A stretch of DNA of 64,000 bases, taken from an uncultured Prevotellaceae bacterium (GTDB lineage: Bacteria; Bacteroidota; Bacteroidia; Bacteroidales; Bacteroidaceae). The stretch's first letter is position 1. Every line of letters starts with the position of its first letter. The stretch spans positions 1-64,000 of the forward strand of contig CACYME010000009.1 of assembly GCA_902775475.1 (NCBI GenBank), read 5' to 3'. The notes under the pieces were generated by a model. That model had not been told where the DNA came from. It was given only the letters and a program-made list of their open reading frames with translations, and did not search any database. Positions 53,701 to 62,280 of this stretch are shown one piece after another. A program made the position numbers and the translations under genes.

Positions 53701-53879
53701 GTGTCATACTGCAGCAGCATGTCGATGTTCTTGAACATGGCGGTCTTCATCGGACCGTCGAGCAGCGTCACCTCCTCCAGGTCGAAGTGGCGGGGATAGA
53801 GTTCGCTCTGGGCCTGCGCCGAAGGGGCTGTCGCAAGTGCCGCAAGGAGGCACGCAAGTAGAATCCTGATGTTTGTCAT
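50736..53879 (-). CDS. GH127-type beta-L-arabinofuranosidase
   Basis: 1047 residues. Signal peptide, then the DUF1680/GH127 catalytic alpha/alpha barrel (DLEEVTLLDGPMKTAMFKN, GHYLSALALAYA, SWRDLYQGN) with the metal/nucleophile cysteines Cys432-Cys433 in WCCVGTGMENHSKYG, the hallmark of Zn-cysteine arabinofuranosidases (GH127/GH146). Extra beta-rich C-terminal domains follow, and the last about 30 residues (RRYHLSGRP, RGIVVTNGKKTLF) resemble the type-IX-secretion-like tails common in Prevotella. It probably releases L-arabinose from plant polysaccharide or hydroxyproline glycans. First gene of GH127-SGNH. Confidence 0.9.
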   Translation of the reverse strand: MTNIRILLACLLAALATAPSAQAQSELYPRHFDLEEVTLLDGPMKTAMFKNIDMLLQYDTDRLLTPFVRQSGLSDKPSSPYYQWTTRHPNFRNWGGDAGFDLSGHVGGHYLSALALAYAACHDEALRSRLKERLDYMLRVMKDCQDAYDQDTSGLYGFIGGQPINQSWRDLYQGNTATIRNNWGWVPFYVQHKILAGLRDAFLYGNSEVAKELFRKLADWSVNVVARVSDSDMQDWLNCEHGGMNESMLDAYQLFGDRKYLSAAKKYTHQSMLNGMQTLNTTFLDGKHANTQVPKYIGMERIYEQDGTATTYRRAAENFWKDVAEHRTVCIGGNSVGEHFLSVANSNRYIDHLDGPESCNSNNMLKFSEMLFDRTTATDLQSAAKYVDFYENTLWNHILSTQDPTTGGYVYFTTLRPQGYRIYSQVNQGMWCCVGTGMENHSKYGHFIYTHDGSSTLYVNLFIPSELQNEHFAITQQTAFPDSQTSELTVQRAGTYTIAVRHPAWAARGYQVSVNGVAVNAAVEQGRASYVSINRTWAKGDIITVSLPMELRYEECPNYTDYIAFKYGPILLGAPTTTANADDESGLAFEQLKNEYGGEGRMDHAPGSRATSKNLTSAPLLIGQRADVLSRIQRLRSTELSFVIDASRPDAPSYRWNTLRLVPFYKIHHQRYMCYWYQQTAENYASSSMAQSEAEQEALQQRTLDFVAPGEQQSEAGHEGKHSSDSSTGEYNTERYRDARANGYIQYTLYNNSGIEEGLSLMLRFNLADRGRRATLTVNGQQLADITIPASVKGSDANGFYNAEYPIPADMARGKKQFVVRLTASPNTLCPGLYYLRLMKGYDNHAYHFRATDWTTGDAARVQASNISYDMEQNRIHVRATGQNNLCLMLRHNDCDYTIDPQQKYLVVRGTNLRQQQGDSYLWWLNGSNHGTSVAPTQTKTISISGEQQQLVAWDMTASGLYENFQGERPNVCLGQTIFGLTSTTGTSSICDINFVASVDDYVSQATAVSSAIIVPSSSARRYHLSGRPAAPSQRGIVVTNGKKTLF

Positions 53880-53904
53880 TGTGTCGAGTTAATAAGTTTT
53901 GGTG

Positions 53905-53912
53905 CAAAGGTA
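53905..53912 (-). promoter_or_regulatory. -7 box of the GH127 operon
   Basis: Minus-strand TACCTTTG followed by CACC, 26 bp before the ATG at 53879; no TTTG at -33. Confidence 0.6.
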
Positions 53913-54054
53913 ACACTTTTTCCCCACCTGAAAAAATATTTTGGGCAATAACATAGCTATTGCCCCACAATAATTATAAAAAAGATACAGTCCCCCCAGC
54001 CACTCAAGCCCCCAGTCAGTCCGCTCGAACAGGGGGCGTTTTTATTCCAAAAAT

Positions 54055-54467
54055 GTCAAAATCTTTCACTGAAAATTTTGTTCACGGAGACGAAGCATTT
54101 TAGAGTGAAAAATGGGCGTTTTCGAGCCTTAGGGAGGCGTCGCCCGATGAAAAATCGGGGCGCAGAAGGCGAAAATTTGCACACTGACCCCACTTTTGTG
54201 CACGTTTTTCGCTCAAATTTTGCTACTTTTCGCGTTTCTGTAAGCACGCCAAATTTTCAAAAGTCAACGCCAAATTTTCAAAAGTCGTTGACTTTTTTTT
54301 CCGAACGAAGCCCATTTTTTGCAAAAATCAAACCAACCAACTGGCAATCAAATATTTAGCAAACTCTCAAAAAACAGGCGTTTTTTCGTCCAAAAAGTTT
54401 TTTCGTGAAGAATTTTCGAAATATGGAGGCCAAAAATGGCCATTTTGTCAATTTTGTTCAAAAAAAA
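54055..54467 (+). repeat. Large intergenic repeat, copy A3
   Basis: About 413 bp, same orientation and landmarks as A1 and A2. Hairpin arms 54259-54271 and 54284-54296 (one mismatch, GTCGTTGAC) with loop AAATTTTCAAAA. Right end carries the AAAATGGCCATTTT palindrome and TTTTGTTCAAAA. It lies in the 752-bp divergent gap 53880-54631 between the GH127 and ndk genes; the rest of that gap holds only their promoters. Confidence 0.9.
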
Positions 54468-54591
54468 GAGGGAAGAAATCTACTGACTTTTCTGAAAGGA
54501 ATGAACGCCAAGCTGACAATAAAAAAACAGAAGATGGGGCAAGGAGCGAAAAAAACAGGCCGCCATTGCAGGCTAATTCAGAAAAAAAGCG

Positions 54592-54599
54592 TATCTTTG
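54592..54599 (+). promoter_or_regulatory. -7 box of ndk
   Basis: TATCTTTG followed by CAGC, 33 bp before the ATG at 54632; -33 region is ATTG at a 23-bp distance, so only a partial match. Confidence 0.55.
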
Positions 54600-54631
54600 C
54601 AGCATCGACTAAAAACTTAGTTTATTTTCTT

Positions 54632-55099
54632 ATGATGGAAACAACACTCGTACTCCTGAAGCCCAGCTGCGTGCAGCGCCAGCTGATTGGCGAAATCGTG
54701 AACCGTTTTGAGCGCCGTGGCCTCCGCGTGGCCGGCATGAAGATGATGCAGCTCAGCGACGACATCCTGCGCGAGCACTATGCCCACCTGGTGGACCGTC
54801 CGTTCTTCCCCGCCCTCGCCGCCTCGATGCAGGCCTCGCCCGTGGTGGCGCTGGCCCTGAGCGGCGTCGATGCCGTGCAGGTGGTGCGCACGATGACGGG
54901 CTCCACCAACGGCCGCGAGGCTGCCCCCGGCACCATCCGCGGCGACTACTCGATGAGCAACCAGCAGAACATCGTCCACGCCAGCGACTCTACGTCGAAT
55001 GCCGAGATTGAGCTCCGCCGCTTCTTCCGCCCGGAGGAAATCTTCGACTACCAGAGTGGCACCTTCAGCTACATCTACGGCGACGGCGAGGCCAAATGA
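54632..55099 (+). CDS. ndk: Nucleoside diphosphate kinase
   Basis: 155 residues: METTLVLLKPSCVQRQLIGE, TMTGSTNGREAAPGTIRGDY and the phospho-accepting His116 in NIVHASDS. Transfers gamma phosphate among NTPs through phosphohistidine. Start set by the -7 box and the family N-terminus. The stop overlaps the start of the next gene in ATGA. Confidence 0.97.
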   Translation: MMETTLVLLKPSCVQRQLIGEIVNRFERRGLRVAGMKMMQLSDDILREHYAHLVDRPFFPALAASMQASPVVALALSGVDAVQVVRTMTGSTNGREAAPGTIRGDYSMSNQQNIVHASDSTSNAEIELRRFFRPEEIFDYQSGTFSYIYGDGEAK

Positions 55100-57564
55100 G
55101 GCACTTTACATACGCAGCGCTCCTTGCACTGGCGACGATGCTCGCCGGTGCTTGTCATCGTGGGGAAGACGAGCGGGAAGCCTGCCTCGACTTCCTTTAT
55201 CGGTTTATGCCACTGCCCGACAGTACCGACTATTCCCGCGAGTTCTACGAGCAGAACGTGGAGGCGGCCCTCACGGCACGCCGCGAGATGCCCTGGGGCA
55301 GCAGTGTTCCCGAACGGGAGTTCCGCCACTTTGTGCTGCCCGTCCGAGTGAACAACGAACACCTGGACAGCAGTCGCACGGTGTTCTACCGCGAGCTGAA
55401 GCCCCGTGTGGAAAGCCTGTCGATGGAAGAGGCCATCCTGGAGGTGAACCACTGGTGCCACGAGCACGCCACCTATCGCCCCAGCGACGCCCGCACCAGC
55501 AGTCCGCTGGCCACCGTCAGCACAGCCTACGGGCGCTGCGGCGAGGAGTCGACACTGCTGGTAGCTGCCCTGCGCTCCGTGGGCATACCGGCCCGTCAGG
55601 TGTACACGCCGCGATGGGCACATACCGACGACAACCACGCCTGGGTGGAGGCCTGGGCCGACGGACAATGGCACTTCCTGGGTGCCTGCGAGCCTGAGCC
55701 GGTGCTCGACCTGGGATGGTTCAACGAGAGTGCATCGCGTGGCATGCTGATGCACACCAAGGTGTTCGGCGACTACGACGGCCCCGAGGAGGTGATGAGC
55801 CGCACGCCCTGCTACACCGAAATCAACGTCACCGACCACTATGCACCGACCTCGCAGCTGACGGTGACCGTCACCGACAGCCTGGGGCATGCCCTGGCCG
55901 GTGTGCGGGTGGACTTCAAGCTCTACAACTACGCTGAGTTCTACACCGTGGCCACGAAAGTCACCGATGCCGATGGCCACGCATCGCTCACCGCCGGACG
56001 CGGCGACATGCTCCTCTGGGCATGCAAAGACGGGCTGACGGCCTTCCGGCAGGTCACCTTCGGCAAGGATGAAAACGTCTCCCTTACGCTCAGCTCACAG
56101 CCCCTGTCTCCCAAATCCCCACTCCTCACGCTCGACATCACTCCCCCACCCGTCTCGGCCTCATTGCCCCTCGTGAGCGATGAGCAGCGCCAGGAGAACA
56201 ACCGCCGACTGGCCCGTGAGGACAGCATCCGCCAGGCCCGTGAGGCAACGATGCCCGTAGAGGCGTGGCGAGGCCATCACGAGGTCATACAGCAGTTCCT
56301 CGATGAAGCCCACGACCAGCAGCGTGCACAGCGGCTGCTCAGCGTGCTCTCGGCAAAAGACCTGCGCGACGTGGAGCCCGACGCGCTGCGCGACAGCTAT
56401 GCCTCTGAAGCCGTTGCCGACTGGCTGTCCGATGCCCAGCGCAGCGACGTCTACGACCGCTACGTGCTCTGCCCTCGTGTGGAGAACGAGTGGCTGACGC
56501 CCTACAAGGCCTACCTCCGCCAGCAGCTGGGCGCCATCGGCACGCCCCAGGAGCTGGTGCGCTGGTGCAAAGACAGCCTGACGCTCGACAGCGACCACAA
56601 CCCGCAGCAGCTGCGCATGCAGCCCATGAGCGTCTATCGGCATCGCACCACCGACGAACTGGGGCGCAGCATCTTCTTCGTGGCCGCGGCACGCAGTCTG
56701 GGCTTCCCCGCACGCATCAACGAAGTGGACGGGCGCACACAGTACTACGACAGAGACGGCCAGTGGCACGACGCCTGCTTCAACAGGCAGGAAGCCGCCA
56801 ACGGCACGGCCAAGCCTACCGTCAGCCTCCGTCTTCACTATCTGCCGGCAGCACGCTTCGACAACCCGAAATATTACATCCACTTCACGCTGAGCCGACT
56901 GGGCGACGACGGCTGGCCACAGCTGCTCACCTTCCCCGAGGAGGCCACCTGGCGCTCGCACTTTGCCAACGGTGCCGACCTGGAGCCTGGCAACTACGTG
57001 CTGACCACCGGCACGCGCATGGCCAGCGGCAAGGTGCTGGCCAGCATGCAGCGCTTCACCCTGAGGGCCGACACGACCATCAGCTTCACACTGCGTGAGA
57101 CGAAGGAAGATGTGCAGGTGATAGGTTCGCAGAACGCTGAGAACCACTACTTTGATTTGAAGGAGCAGACCGAGAAGACGCTGCTCTCGACCACGGGCCG
57201 AGGCTACTACGTGCTGGCGCTGGTGGCTCCCAACCAGGAGCCCACGAACCATGCGCTGCGCGACATTGCAGCCTATAGCGACGACTTCGAGCGATGGGGG
57301 CGCAAGCTGGTGGTGCTGCTGCCGGATGCCGACGATGCCCGCCGCTTCAACTTCGGCGAGTTCAGCCAGTTGCCCGCCACCGTGGTGTGGGGCACCGATA
57401 TCAACGGAAAGATTGCCCGCGAGGTGTGCCAGGAACTGCGCCTCAGCAGCACTTCGCTGCCCGTGTTCCTCATCTGCGACACGTTCAACCGCGTGGTGTT
57501 CTGCCAGCAGGGCTACACCATCGGCATGGGCGAGCAGCTGCTGAAGGTCATCAGCCAATTATAG
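55096..57564 (+). CDS. Transglutaminase-like lipoprotein with a degenerate second core
   Basis: 822 residues. Lipobox LAGACHR (Cys20). Transglutaminase-like domain at about 100-215: Cys148 (GRCGEES), His181 (DDNHAWVEAW), with Glu199 (ACEPEP) where the third triad residue is expected. A second, inactive-looking copy lies at about 520-570 (RSIFFVAAARSLGFPARINE, then DGQWHDACF) with Ser in place of the Cys and no His. The C-terminus (about 700-820: GRKLVVLLPDAD, LPVFLICDTFNRVVFCQQG) resembles a thioredoxin-like fold. Probably a periplasmic protease- or amidase-like protein of unknown target, translationally coupled to ndk. Its end overlaps cutC by 14 bp. Confidence 0.8.
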   Translation: MRHFTYAALLALATMLAGACHRGEDEREACLDFLYRFMPLPDSTDYSREFYEQNVEAALTARREMPWGSSVPEREFRHFVLPVRVNNEHLDSSRTVFYRELKPRVESLSMEEAILEVNHWCHEHATYRPSDARTSSPLATVSTAYGRCGEESTLLVAALRSVGIPARQVYTPRWAHTDDNHAWVEAWADGQWHFLGACEPEPVLDLGWFNESASRGMLMHTKVFGDYDGPEEVMSRTPCYTEINVTDHYAPTSQLTVTVTDSLGHALAGVRVDFKLYNYAEFYTVATKVTDADGHASLTAGRGDMLLWACKDGLTAFRQVTFGKDENVSLTLSSQPLSPKSPLLTLDITPPPVSASLPLVSDEQRQENNRRLAREDSIRQAREATMPVEAWRGHHEVIQQFLDEAHDQQRAQRLLSVLSAKDLRDVEPDALRDSYASEAVADWLSDAQRSDVYDRYVLCPRVENEWLTPYKAYLRQQLGAIGTPQELVRWCKDSLTLDSDHNPQQLRMQPMSVYRHRTTDELGRSIFFVAAARSLGFPARINEVDGRTQYYDRDGQWHDACFNRQEAANGTAKPTVSLRLHYLPAARFDNPKYYIHFTLSRLGDDGWPQLLTFPEEATWRSHFANGADLEPGNYVLTTGTRMASGKVLASMQRFTLRADTTISFTLRETKEDVQVIGSQNAENHYFDLKEQTEKTLLSTTGRGYYVLALVAPNQEPTNHALRDIAAYSDDFERWGRKLVVLLPDADDARRFNFGEFSQLPATVVWGTDINGKIAREVCQELRLSSTSLPVFLICDTFNRVVFCQQGYTIGMGEQLLKVISQL

Positions 57565-58219
57565 CCCGAATCTGGGCCACGGTCTCAGCCGATGTATCGC
57601 CCTGGGTGCCACGTGCCGAGCCGTGAATCTCCCTACAGCCCGTCTGGTCGAGAATCAGACGGGCATTTTCTGCGTTCACCCCGCCGCCGGGCATGATGAT
57701 GATGCGACCATCGGCCAGATCATTCAGCCGTCGCAGCAGCGCGATGCCCTGCTCTGCCGTGGTAGCCTGCCCCGACGTAAGGATGCGGCTGCAGCCCAGC
57801 GCCGCGAGCTGTTCGAGCGCCACTATCGGTTCGCGGCAGCGGTCGAAGGCCCGGTGGAAGGTGAACGGCTTGCCCTTCGCCTGCCTCACCAGCGCTTCCG
57901 TGGCCATCAGGTCGACGTCGCCCTCTGCCGTCAGTGCCCCACTCACGATGCCGTCGGCCCAGGGCAGCACCGCCTCAATGTCCATCGCCATCGTGCGCAG
58001 CTCTGCAGGGGTGTAGACGAAGTCGCCCTCACGGGGCCGTATGAGTACATGAATCTTCAGCCCCGGATAGCGCTGCCGCACAAACTGCAGCAGCCCCACT
58101 GACGGCGTCAGCCCATCGAGCGGCAGGGCCGCACAGAGCTCAATGCGCTCGGCCCCACCCTTCAAGGCAGCTTCCACGCTGGACAGGCTGCCGCAACAAA
58201 CTTCCAGCAATCGTCTCAT
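57551..58219 (-). CDS. cutC: CutC family protein
   Basis: 222 residues with the whole family wording: LLEVCCGSLSSVEAALKGGA, RIELCAALPLDGLTPSVGLL, KIHVLIRPREGDFVYTPAEL, FHRAFDRC, RILTSGQATTAEQGI, IMPGGGVNAEN. TIM-barrel protein linked to copper handling in older work, function not settled. The start overlaps the DUF3667 gene stop in ATGA (58216-58219). Confidence 0.95.
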   Translation of the reverse strand: MRRLLEVCCGSLSSVEAALKGGAERIELCAALPLDGLTPSVGLLQFVRQRYPGLKIHVLIRPREGDFVYTPAELRTMAMDIEAVLPWADGIVSGALTAEGDVDLMATEALVRQAKGKPFTFHRAFDRCREPIVALEQLAALGCSRILTSGQATTAEQGIALLRRLNDLADGRIIIMPGGGVNAENARLILDQTGCREIHGSARGTQGDTSAETVAQIRAIIG

Positions 58220-59109
58220 CGGCTTCCCTCGTTTTTCTTTCTGTTCCTCCTGTCAATCAGGAAACCCGTCAGAGCGATGCATCCTATTGCTATCAGACTC
58301 ACGCTGAAGGTTGCCAGGAACACTTCGGAGGTGAAGTCGGAAGTGGTGGTAATGAAATAGAACAATACGAACGAGAGCAGCCCAATTATCAGGCAGGTGA
58401 GCACACGCCACGAGGTGCCCAACCAGCTGTAGGCGAACAGCTGCCTATAGGCCACCACGTAGTAGATGGGCAGCAACAGCAAAATCCAGTTCCACCTGAC
58501 GACATCGGCCAGAATGTCGAGCAGCACCCACAGCGAGCTGAGGAACACCTGGATGAAGAACCCCTCGGGCAGCGAGTGATGGCGGTGCTGGGGCGAGTTT
58601 CGGAAAAGGAGCCACGTGGGCAGCAGAAGCAGGCTGCTGGACAGCAGCATGGACCATCCGGGATTGGAATCGGCCCAGCTGGTGAACGACTGGTAGAAAG
58701 TGCCCCTCTCCTTCTCGCTCACGCTTTCGCTGGAGGTCGGGCTGCCCAGCAGCATGCCCACCAGCACCTCGCCGATGGCCACGATGAGCAGCATCTTCAC
58801 CGGCGGAAACGACACCTGACGCTTGCCACTGATATAGTCGCTGATGAGATAGCCCGGGCGCAGCAGCAGCTGCAGCAGCGAATAGCCCAGCGACCGTGAG
58901 TCCATGCCCCAGACGAGCATCACGCCCTGCCTCACCGTGGTCCACCCTATGGGGCCCACACCCGCCTTCTGGCCGCAACGGGGGCAGAAATTATCGCTGA
59001 ACTCGGTGCCGCAGTTGACGCACCGCTCGGTGTGCACGCTATGGTTCGTGTAGTCAAACGGGTTGAGCTGCCACGCTCTGAAACGCTGATATTTCTCTCG
59101 CAAATTCAT
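58216..59109 (-). CDS. DUF3667 membrane protein with zinc ribbon
   Basis: 297 residues. A four-cysteine zinc ribbon, CVNCGTEFSDNFCPRCGQK (30-48), is followed by four to five membrane helices (KMLLIVAIGEVLVGMLL, LWVLLDILADVVRW, VLTCLIIGLLSFVLFYFI, VSLIAIGCIALTGFLI). This is the DUF3667 family, function unknown. Operon with cutC; promoter at 59189-59196. Confidence 0.85.
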   Translation of the reverse strand: MNLREKYQRFRAWQLNPFDYTNHSVHTERCVNCGTEFSDNFCPRCGQKAGVGPIGWTTVRQGVMLVWGMDSRSLGYSLLQLLLRPGYLISDYISGKRQVSFPPVKMLLIVAIGEVLVGMLLGSPTSSESVSEKERGTFYQSFTSWADSNPGWSMLLSSSLLLLPTWLLFRNSPQHRHHSLPEGFFIQVFLSSLWVLLDILADVVRWNWILLLLPIYYVVAYRQLFAYSWLGTSWRVLTCLIIGLLSFVLFYFITTTSDFTSEVFLATFSVSLIAIGCIALTGFLIDRRNRKKNEGSR

Positions 59110-59188
59110 AGTTCAAAATAGATGAAAAGAGCCTTTCCTCATGCCCTCTCTTGCAGGCTTCCCACACAGGCTCGCAAGAAGCACGGTG

Positions 59189-59196
59189 CAAAGGTA
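59189..59196 (-). promoter_or_regulatory. -7 box of the DUF3667-cutC operon
   Basis: Minus-strand TACCTTTG followed by CACC; leader about 75 nt; no TTTG at -33. Confidence 0.55.
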
Positions 59197-59273
59197 CTAC
59201 TTTTTTTTGAACTATCTTCCTAAACAATGCTAAATTCTGCATGCAAAATGACGGGAAATTGCGGGAAAATGTG

Positions 59274-59281
59274 TACCTTTG
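59274..59281 (+). promoter_or_regulatory. -7 box of the Memo-AMMECR1 gene
   Basis: TACCTTTG followed by GCC, 45 bp before ATG 59326; no TTTG at -33. Confidence 0.55.
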
Positions 59282-59325
59282 GCCACTGAAAACGGAGATA
59301 CTGGCAACCAGCCTGACCGGAATGA

Positions 59326-60837
59326 ATGATGAAGAAAATACTGACAGCAATCATAGCGACAATGATGATGATGAATGCATGCAAAGGACAGATGGCAAAG
59401 GAGCCCGTAGTGAGGCCTGCCACTCAGGCGAACCGATTCTATACGGCTGATGCGAAGGAACTGAGTGAGGAGATTGACAGCCTGCTGGCCCGGCATCGCG
59501 GCAAGGCGACATACGGCAACGTGGCGGCGCTGATAGTGCCCCATGCCAGCTATTATTTCTCAGGCAACGTGGCGGCGACAGCCTACATGTCGATGCCGGC
59601 AGACAAGACCTACAAGCGCCTGTTCCTGCTGGGTCCGAGCCATCGTGAGTGGTTCGACGGGGCTTCGGTGAACACCGAGGCCGAGCGCTATGCCACGCCG
59701 CTGGGGCTGGTAAACGTGGACCACGAGACGGCGCTCCGCCTGACGGAGGCCGACAGCGTGTTCAGATACGAGCCCAGAGCGCACGACAGGGAGCACTGCC
59801 TGGAGGTGCAGCTGCCATTCCTGCAGCGATTCTTCGCCGTCCACGCTGCAGGAAGCCCAAAGGAGGTGCCGCCCATCGTGCCCATCATCATCTCCACAAA
59901 CGACTTCAGGAAGCTGCAAAGGATAGCAGCCGTGCTGAAGCCCTATTTCACCGAGGACAACCTGTTCATCATCAGCAGCGACTTCTCGCATTATCCGGCC
60001 TACGACGATGCCTGCAGGGTGGACAGCCTGACCGGCAAGGCCGTGGAGAGCGGAGACGTGAGGCAGTTCATCGCCCAGCTGGAGGAGAACGCCCATAGTC
60101 ACATCAGGAACCTGACCACAAGTGCCTGCGGCGAACTGTCGATAGCCACGCTGATGCTGATGCTCGACAGCACATACCAGGTGAAGCATCTGCTATACCA
60201 GAACTCGGGCGACATCGATGGCCACGACAAGAAGCAGGTGGTGGGCTATCATGCGTTTGCCATTCTGCGGGAAGGAGGAGAGACCAGCGATTTTTCCCTG
60301 ACGGCCGAAGAGAAACAGCTGTTGAAGGAGATAGCCCTGACGAGCATCGAGGATTCGCTATGCGGCAAGCGGATGGCGGACATGGATTCATCGCTCATCG
60401 CCCTTCATCCTTCGCTGAAGCAGAAGTGCGGAGCGTTTGTCTCCCTTCACCGGCGAGGGCGGCTGCGCGGGTGCATCGGCCACTTCGGCGAGGACGTGCC
60501 CCTGCACGAGCTGGTGGCCGAGATGGCGCGTGCCGCTGCCTTCGAGGACCCGCGGTTCAGGCCCGTCGCACAGGAAGAGCTGAAGGATATTGACATCGAA
60601 ATCTCCGTTCTCACACCCATGCGCCGAATCAAGAGCATAGACGAGTTCGAGCTGCACCGCCACGGCATTTATATCCGCAAGGGCCACCGCAGCGGAACGT
60701 TCCTGCCACAGGTGGCCGACGAGGTGAACTGGACGAAGGAGGAGTTCGTAGGCCATTGTGCACAGGACAAGGCCGGCATAGGATGGGACGGGTGGCGCGA
60801 TGCTGAGCTCTATGTCTACGAGGCCATCGTGTTTTGA
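59326..60837 (+). CDS. amrB: AmmeMemoRadiSam system protein: Memo-AMMECR1 fusion
   Basis: 503 residues. Likely lipoprotein signal (TMMMMNACKGQ). Residues about 35-290 are the Memo-like domain (VAALIVPHASYYFSGNVAAT, FLLGPSHREWFDG, SSDFSHYPAYDDA); residues about 315-500 are the AMMECR1 domain (KCGAFVSLHRRGRLRGCIGH, DPRFRPVAQEEL). With the radical SAM gene 9 bp later this is the AmmeMemoRadiSam set, conserved from archaea to humans in its parts but without an established bacterial function. An exported form is odd because the radical SAM partner is cytoplasmic. Start is ATG 59326 or 59329. Confidence 0.9.
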   Translation: MMKKILTAIIATMMMMNACKGQMAKEPVVRPATQANRFYTADAKELSEEIDSLLARHRGKATYGNVAALIVPHASYYFSGNVAATAYMSMPADKTYKRLFLLGPSHREWFDGASVNTEAERYATPLGLVNVDHETALRLTEADSVFRYEPRAHDREHCLEVQLPFLQRFFAVHAAGSPKEVPPIVPIIISTNDFRKLQRIAAVLKPYFTEDNLFIISSDFSHYPAYDDACRVDSLTGKAVESGDVRQFIAQLEENAHSHIRNLTTSACGELSIATLMLMLDSTYQVKHLLYQNSGDIDGHDKKQVVGYHAFAILREGGETSDFSLTAEEKQLLKEIALTSIEDSLCGKRMADMDSSLIALHPSLKQKCGAFVSLHRRGRLRGCIGHFGEDVPLHELVAEMARAAAFEDPRFRPVAQEELKDIDIEISVLTPMRRIKSIDEFELHRHGIYIRKGHRSGTFLPQVADEVNWTKEEFVGHCAQDKAGIGWDGWRDAELYVYEAIVF

Positions 60838-60846
60838 AAGGAAGCA

Positions 60847-61713
60847 ATGACCACTTGCAAATACTATCACACACTGAGCGACAGCCAGGTGGAATGCCAG
60901 CTCTGCCCCCACCATTGCCACATTGCCAATGGGAGGACGGGCATCTGCCACAGCCGGCGCAATCACGACGGGGTCCTCGTCAGCGAGGTCTACGGCAGGC
61001 CTTGCTCGCTGGCCATCGACCCCATCGAGAAGAAACCACTTTACCACTTCCACCCTGGGACGACCTGCCTCTCCCTGGCTTGCACGGGGTGCAACTTCCG
61101 CTGTCTGAACTGTCAGAACCATGAGATTTCTCAGGTGTCGCCAGCAGAAGCAGGCCACTACGACCTCACGCCAGAGCAGGTGGTGAGCCTCGCCCTGGAG
61201 CATCGCTGTCCGGGCATTGCCTACACCTACACGGAGCCGCTTACTTACCTTGAATACATCACCGACACGGCACGGCTGGCTTGCGAGGCGGGGCTGTGGA
61301 ACATCCTCGTCACGGCGGGCTACGTCTGCCAGCAGCCGCTGCGCGACCTCCTGCCCTTTCTCGATGCTGCCAACATCGACCTGAAAGCGTTCTCCGACGA
61401 CATCTACCACCAGGTCTGCGGCGGCCATCTCCAGCCCGTCCTCGACACCATCATGGCCATGCACGATGCCGGTGTGTGGATAGAGCTGACGAATCTCATC
61501 ATCCCCGGCGTCAACGATGACATGCTGATGATTCGCCAGATGTGCCAATGGATAGCGAGCAGGGGCCTTGCCGACAATCCCCTGCACTTCAGCCGCTTCT
61601 TCCCCCGCTACAAGATGCTGGACGTGCCCCCCACCCCTATCCGCACCCTACAGGAGGCGAAGCAAATAGCCCTCGAAGAAGGCCTCAAGTACGTGTATCT
61701 GGGGAATGTTTAA
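60847..61713 (+). CDS. amrS: AmmeMemoRadiSam system radical SAM enzyme
   Basis: 288 residues. N-terminal extra cysteines (VECQLCPHHCHIANGRTGIC), then the radical SAM cluster motif CNFRCLNC (CxxxCxxC) in ACTGCNFRCLNCQNHEIS, followed by LEHRCPGIAYTYTEPLTYLE and NIDLKAFSDDIY. Cytoplasmic [4Fe-4S]/SAM enzyme; substrate unknown, perhaps its fused partner. Transcribed with it (9-bp gap). Confidence 0.95.
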   Translation: MTTCKYYHTLSDSQVECQLCPHHCHIANGRTGICHSRRNHDGVLVSEVYGRPCSLAIDPIEKKPLYHFHPGTTCLSLACTGCNFRCLNCQNHEISQVSPAEAGHYDLTPEQVVSLALEHRCPGIAYTYTEPLTYLEYITDTARLACEAGLWNILVTAGYVCQQPLRDLLPFLDAANIDLKAFSDDIYHQVCGGHLQPVLDTIMAMHDAGVWIELTNLIIPGVNDDMLMIRQMCQWIASRGLADNPLHFSRFFPRYKMLDVPPTPIRTLQEAKQIALEEGLKYVYLGNV

Positions 61714-61853
61714 TTCTTCATTCGTCCTTTCTTTAGCATCAATCGCCACTCATTCACCACCAATTCTTCATAAATCATTTATTTTTTCAGAAAAACGGCA
61801 CGGCTGGCCGCCCCTTCTTTCCATTTTTTAACATTTGTTTCGTGCCATAATAA

Positions 61854-62280
61854 TGTTCAAAATCACCACAAAAAAAAGTTCGTCCTGAGGAGTCATTCTG
61901 GCTCGAAAAACGCCCCTTTTTTGCCCTCAGGAAGCGATTTCGCCACGCTGGCGACGATTAAAAAAGGTTAATTTTTGCACATCAAACCCCATTCTGCGCA
62001 ATTTTGGGGCATTTTTGGGGCATTTTTTTGCCTCGACTCCCCCTTCTGTAAGCACGCCAAATTTTCAAAAGTCAACGCCTTTTGAAAATTTGGCGTTGAC
62101 TTTTTTCAGCCTTCTGCTGCCTTTTTTCGCAAAAATAAGCATAAACACCTAAAATCCAATCACTTAGCAAACCCTCTCAAAATTCGCTTATTTTCAGCCA
62201 AAAACTTTCTCGCGCAGAATTTTCAAAATTTAGAGGGGGTCGAATGTTCATTTTCGGAACAGAATTAACAAAAATTCAGA
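61854..62280 (+). repeat. Large intergenic repeat, copy B2
   Basis: About 427 bp, subfamily B, same orientation as all other copies. Hairpin arms 62067-62079 (AAAAGTCAACGCC) and 62092-62104 (GGCGTTGACTTTT) with loop TTTTGAAAATTT, which also allows the competing ACGCCAAATTTTCAAAAG / CTTTTGAAAATTTGGCGT stem as in B1. It fills most of the 758-bp gap 61714-62471 between the convergent radical SAM gene and the small secreted protein; nothing else is seen there. Confidence 0.9.

Noticed and set aside
51714-53861. 715-codon frame on the plus strand opposite the GH127 gene
   Set aside because: Val/Ala/His-rich antisense shadow of a clear secreted hydrolase with conserved active-site cysteines; G+C-rich genes leave the complementary frame open.
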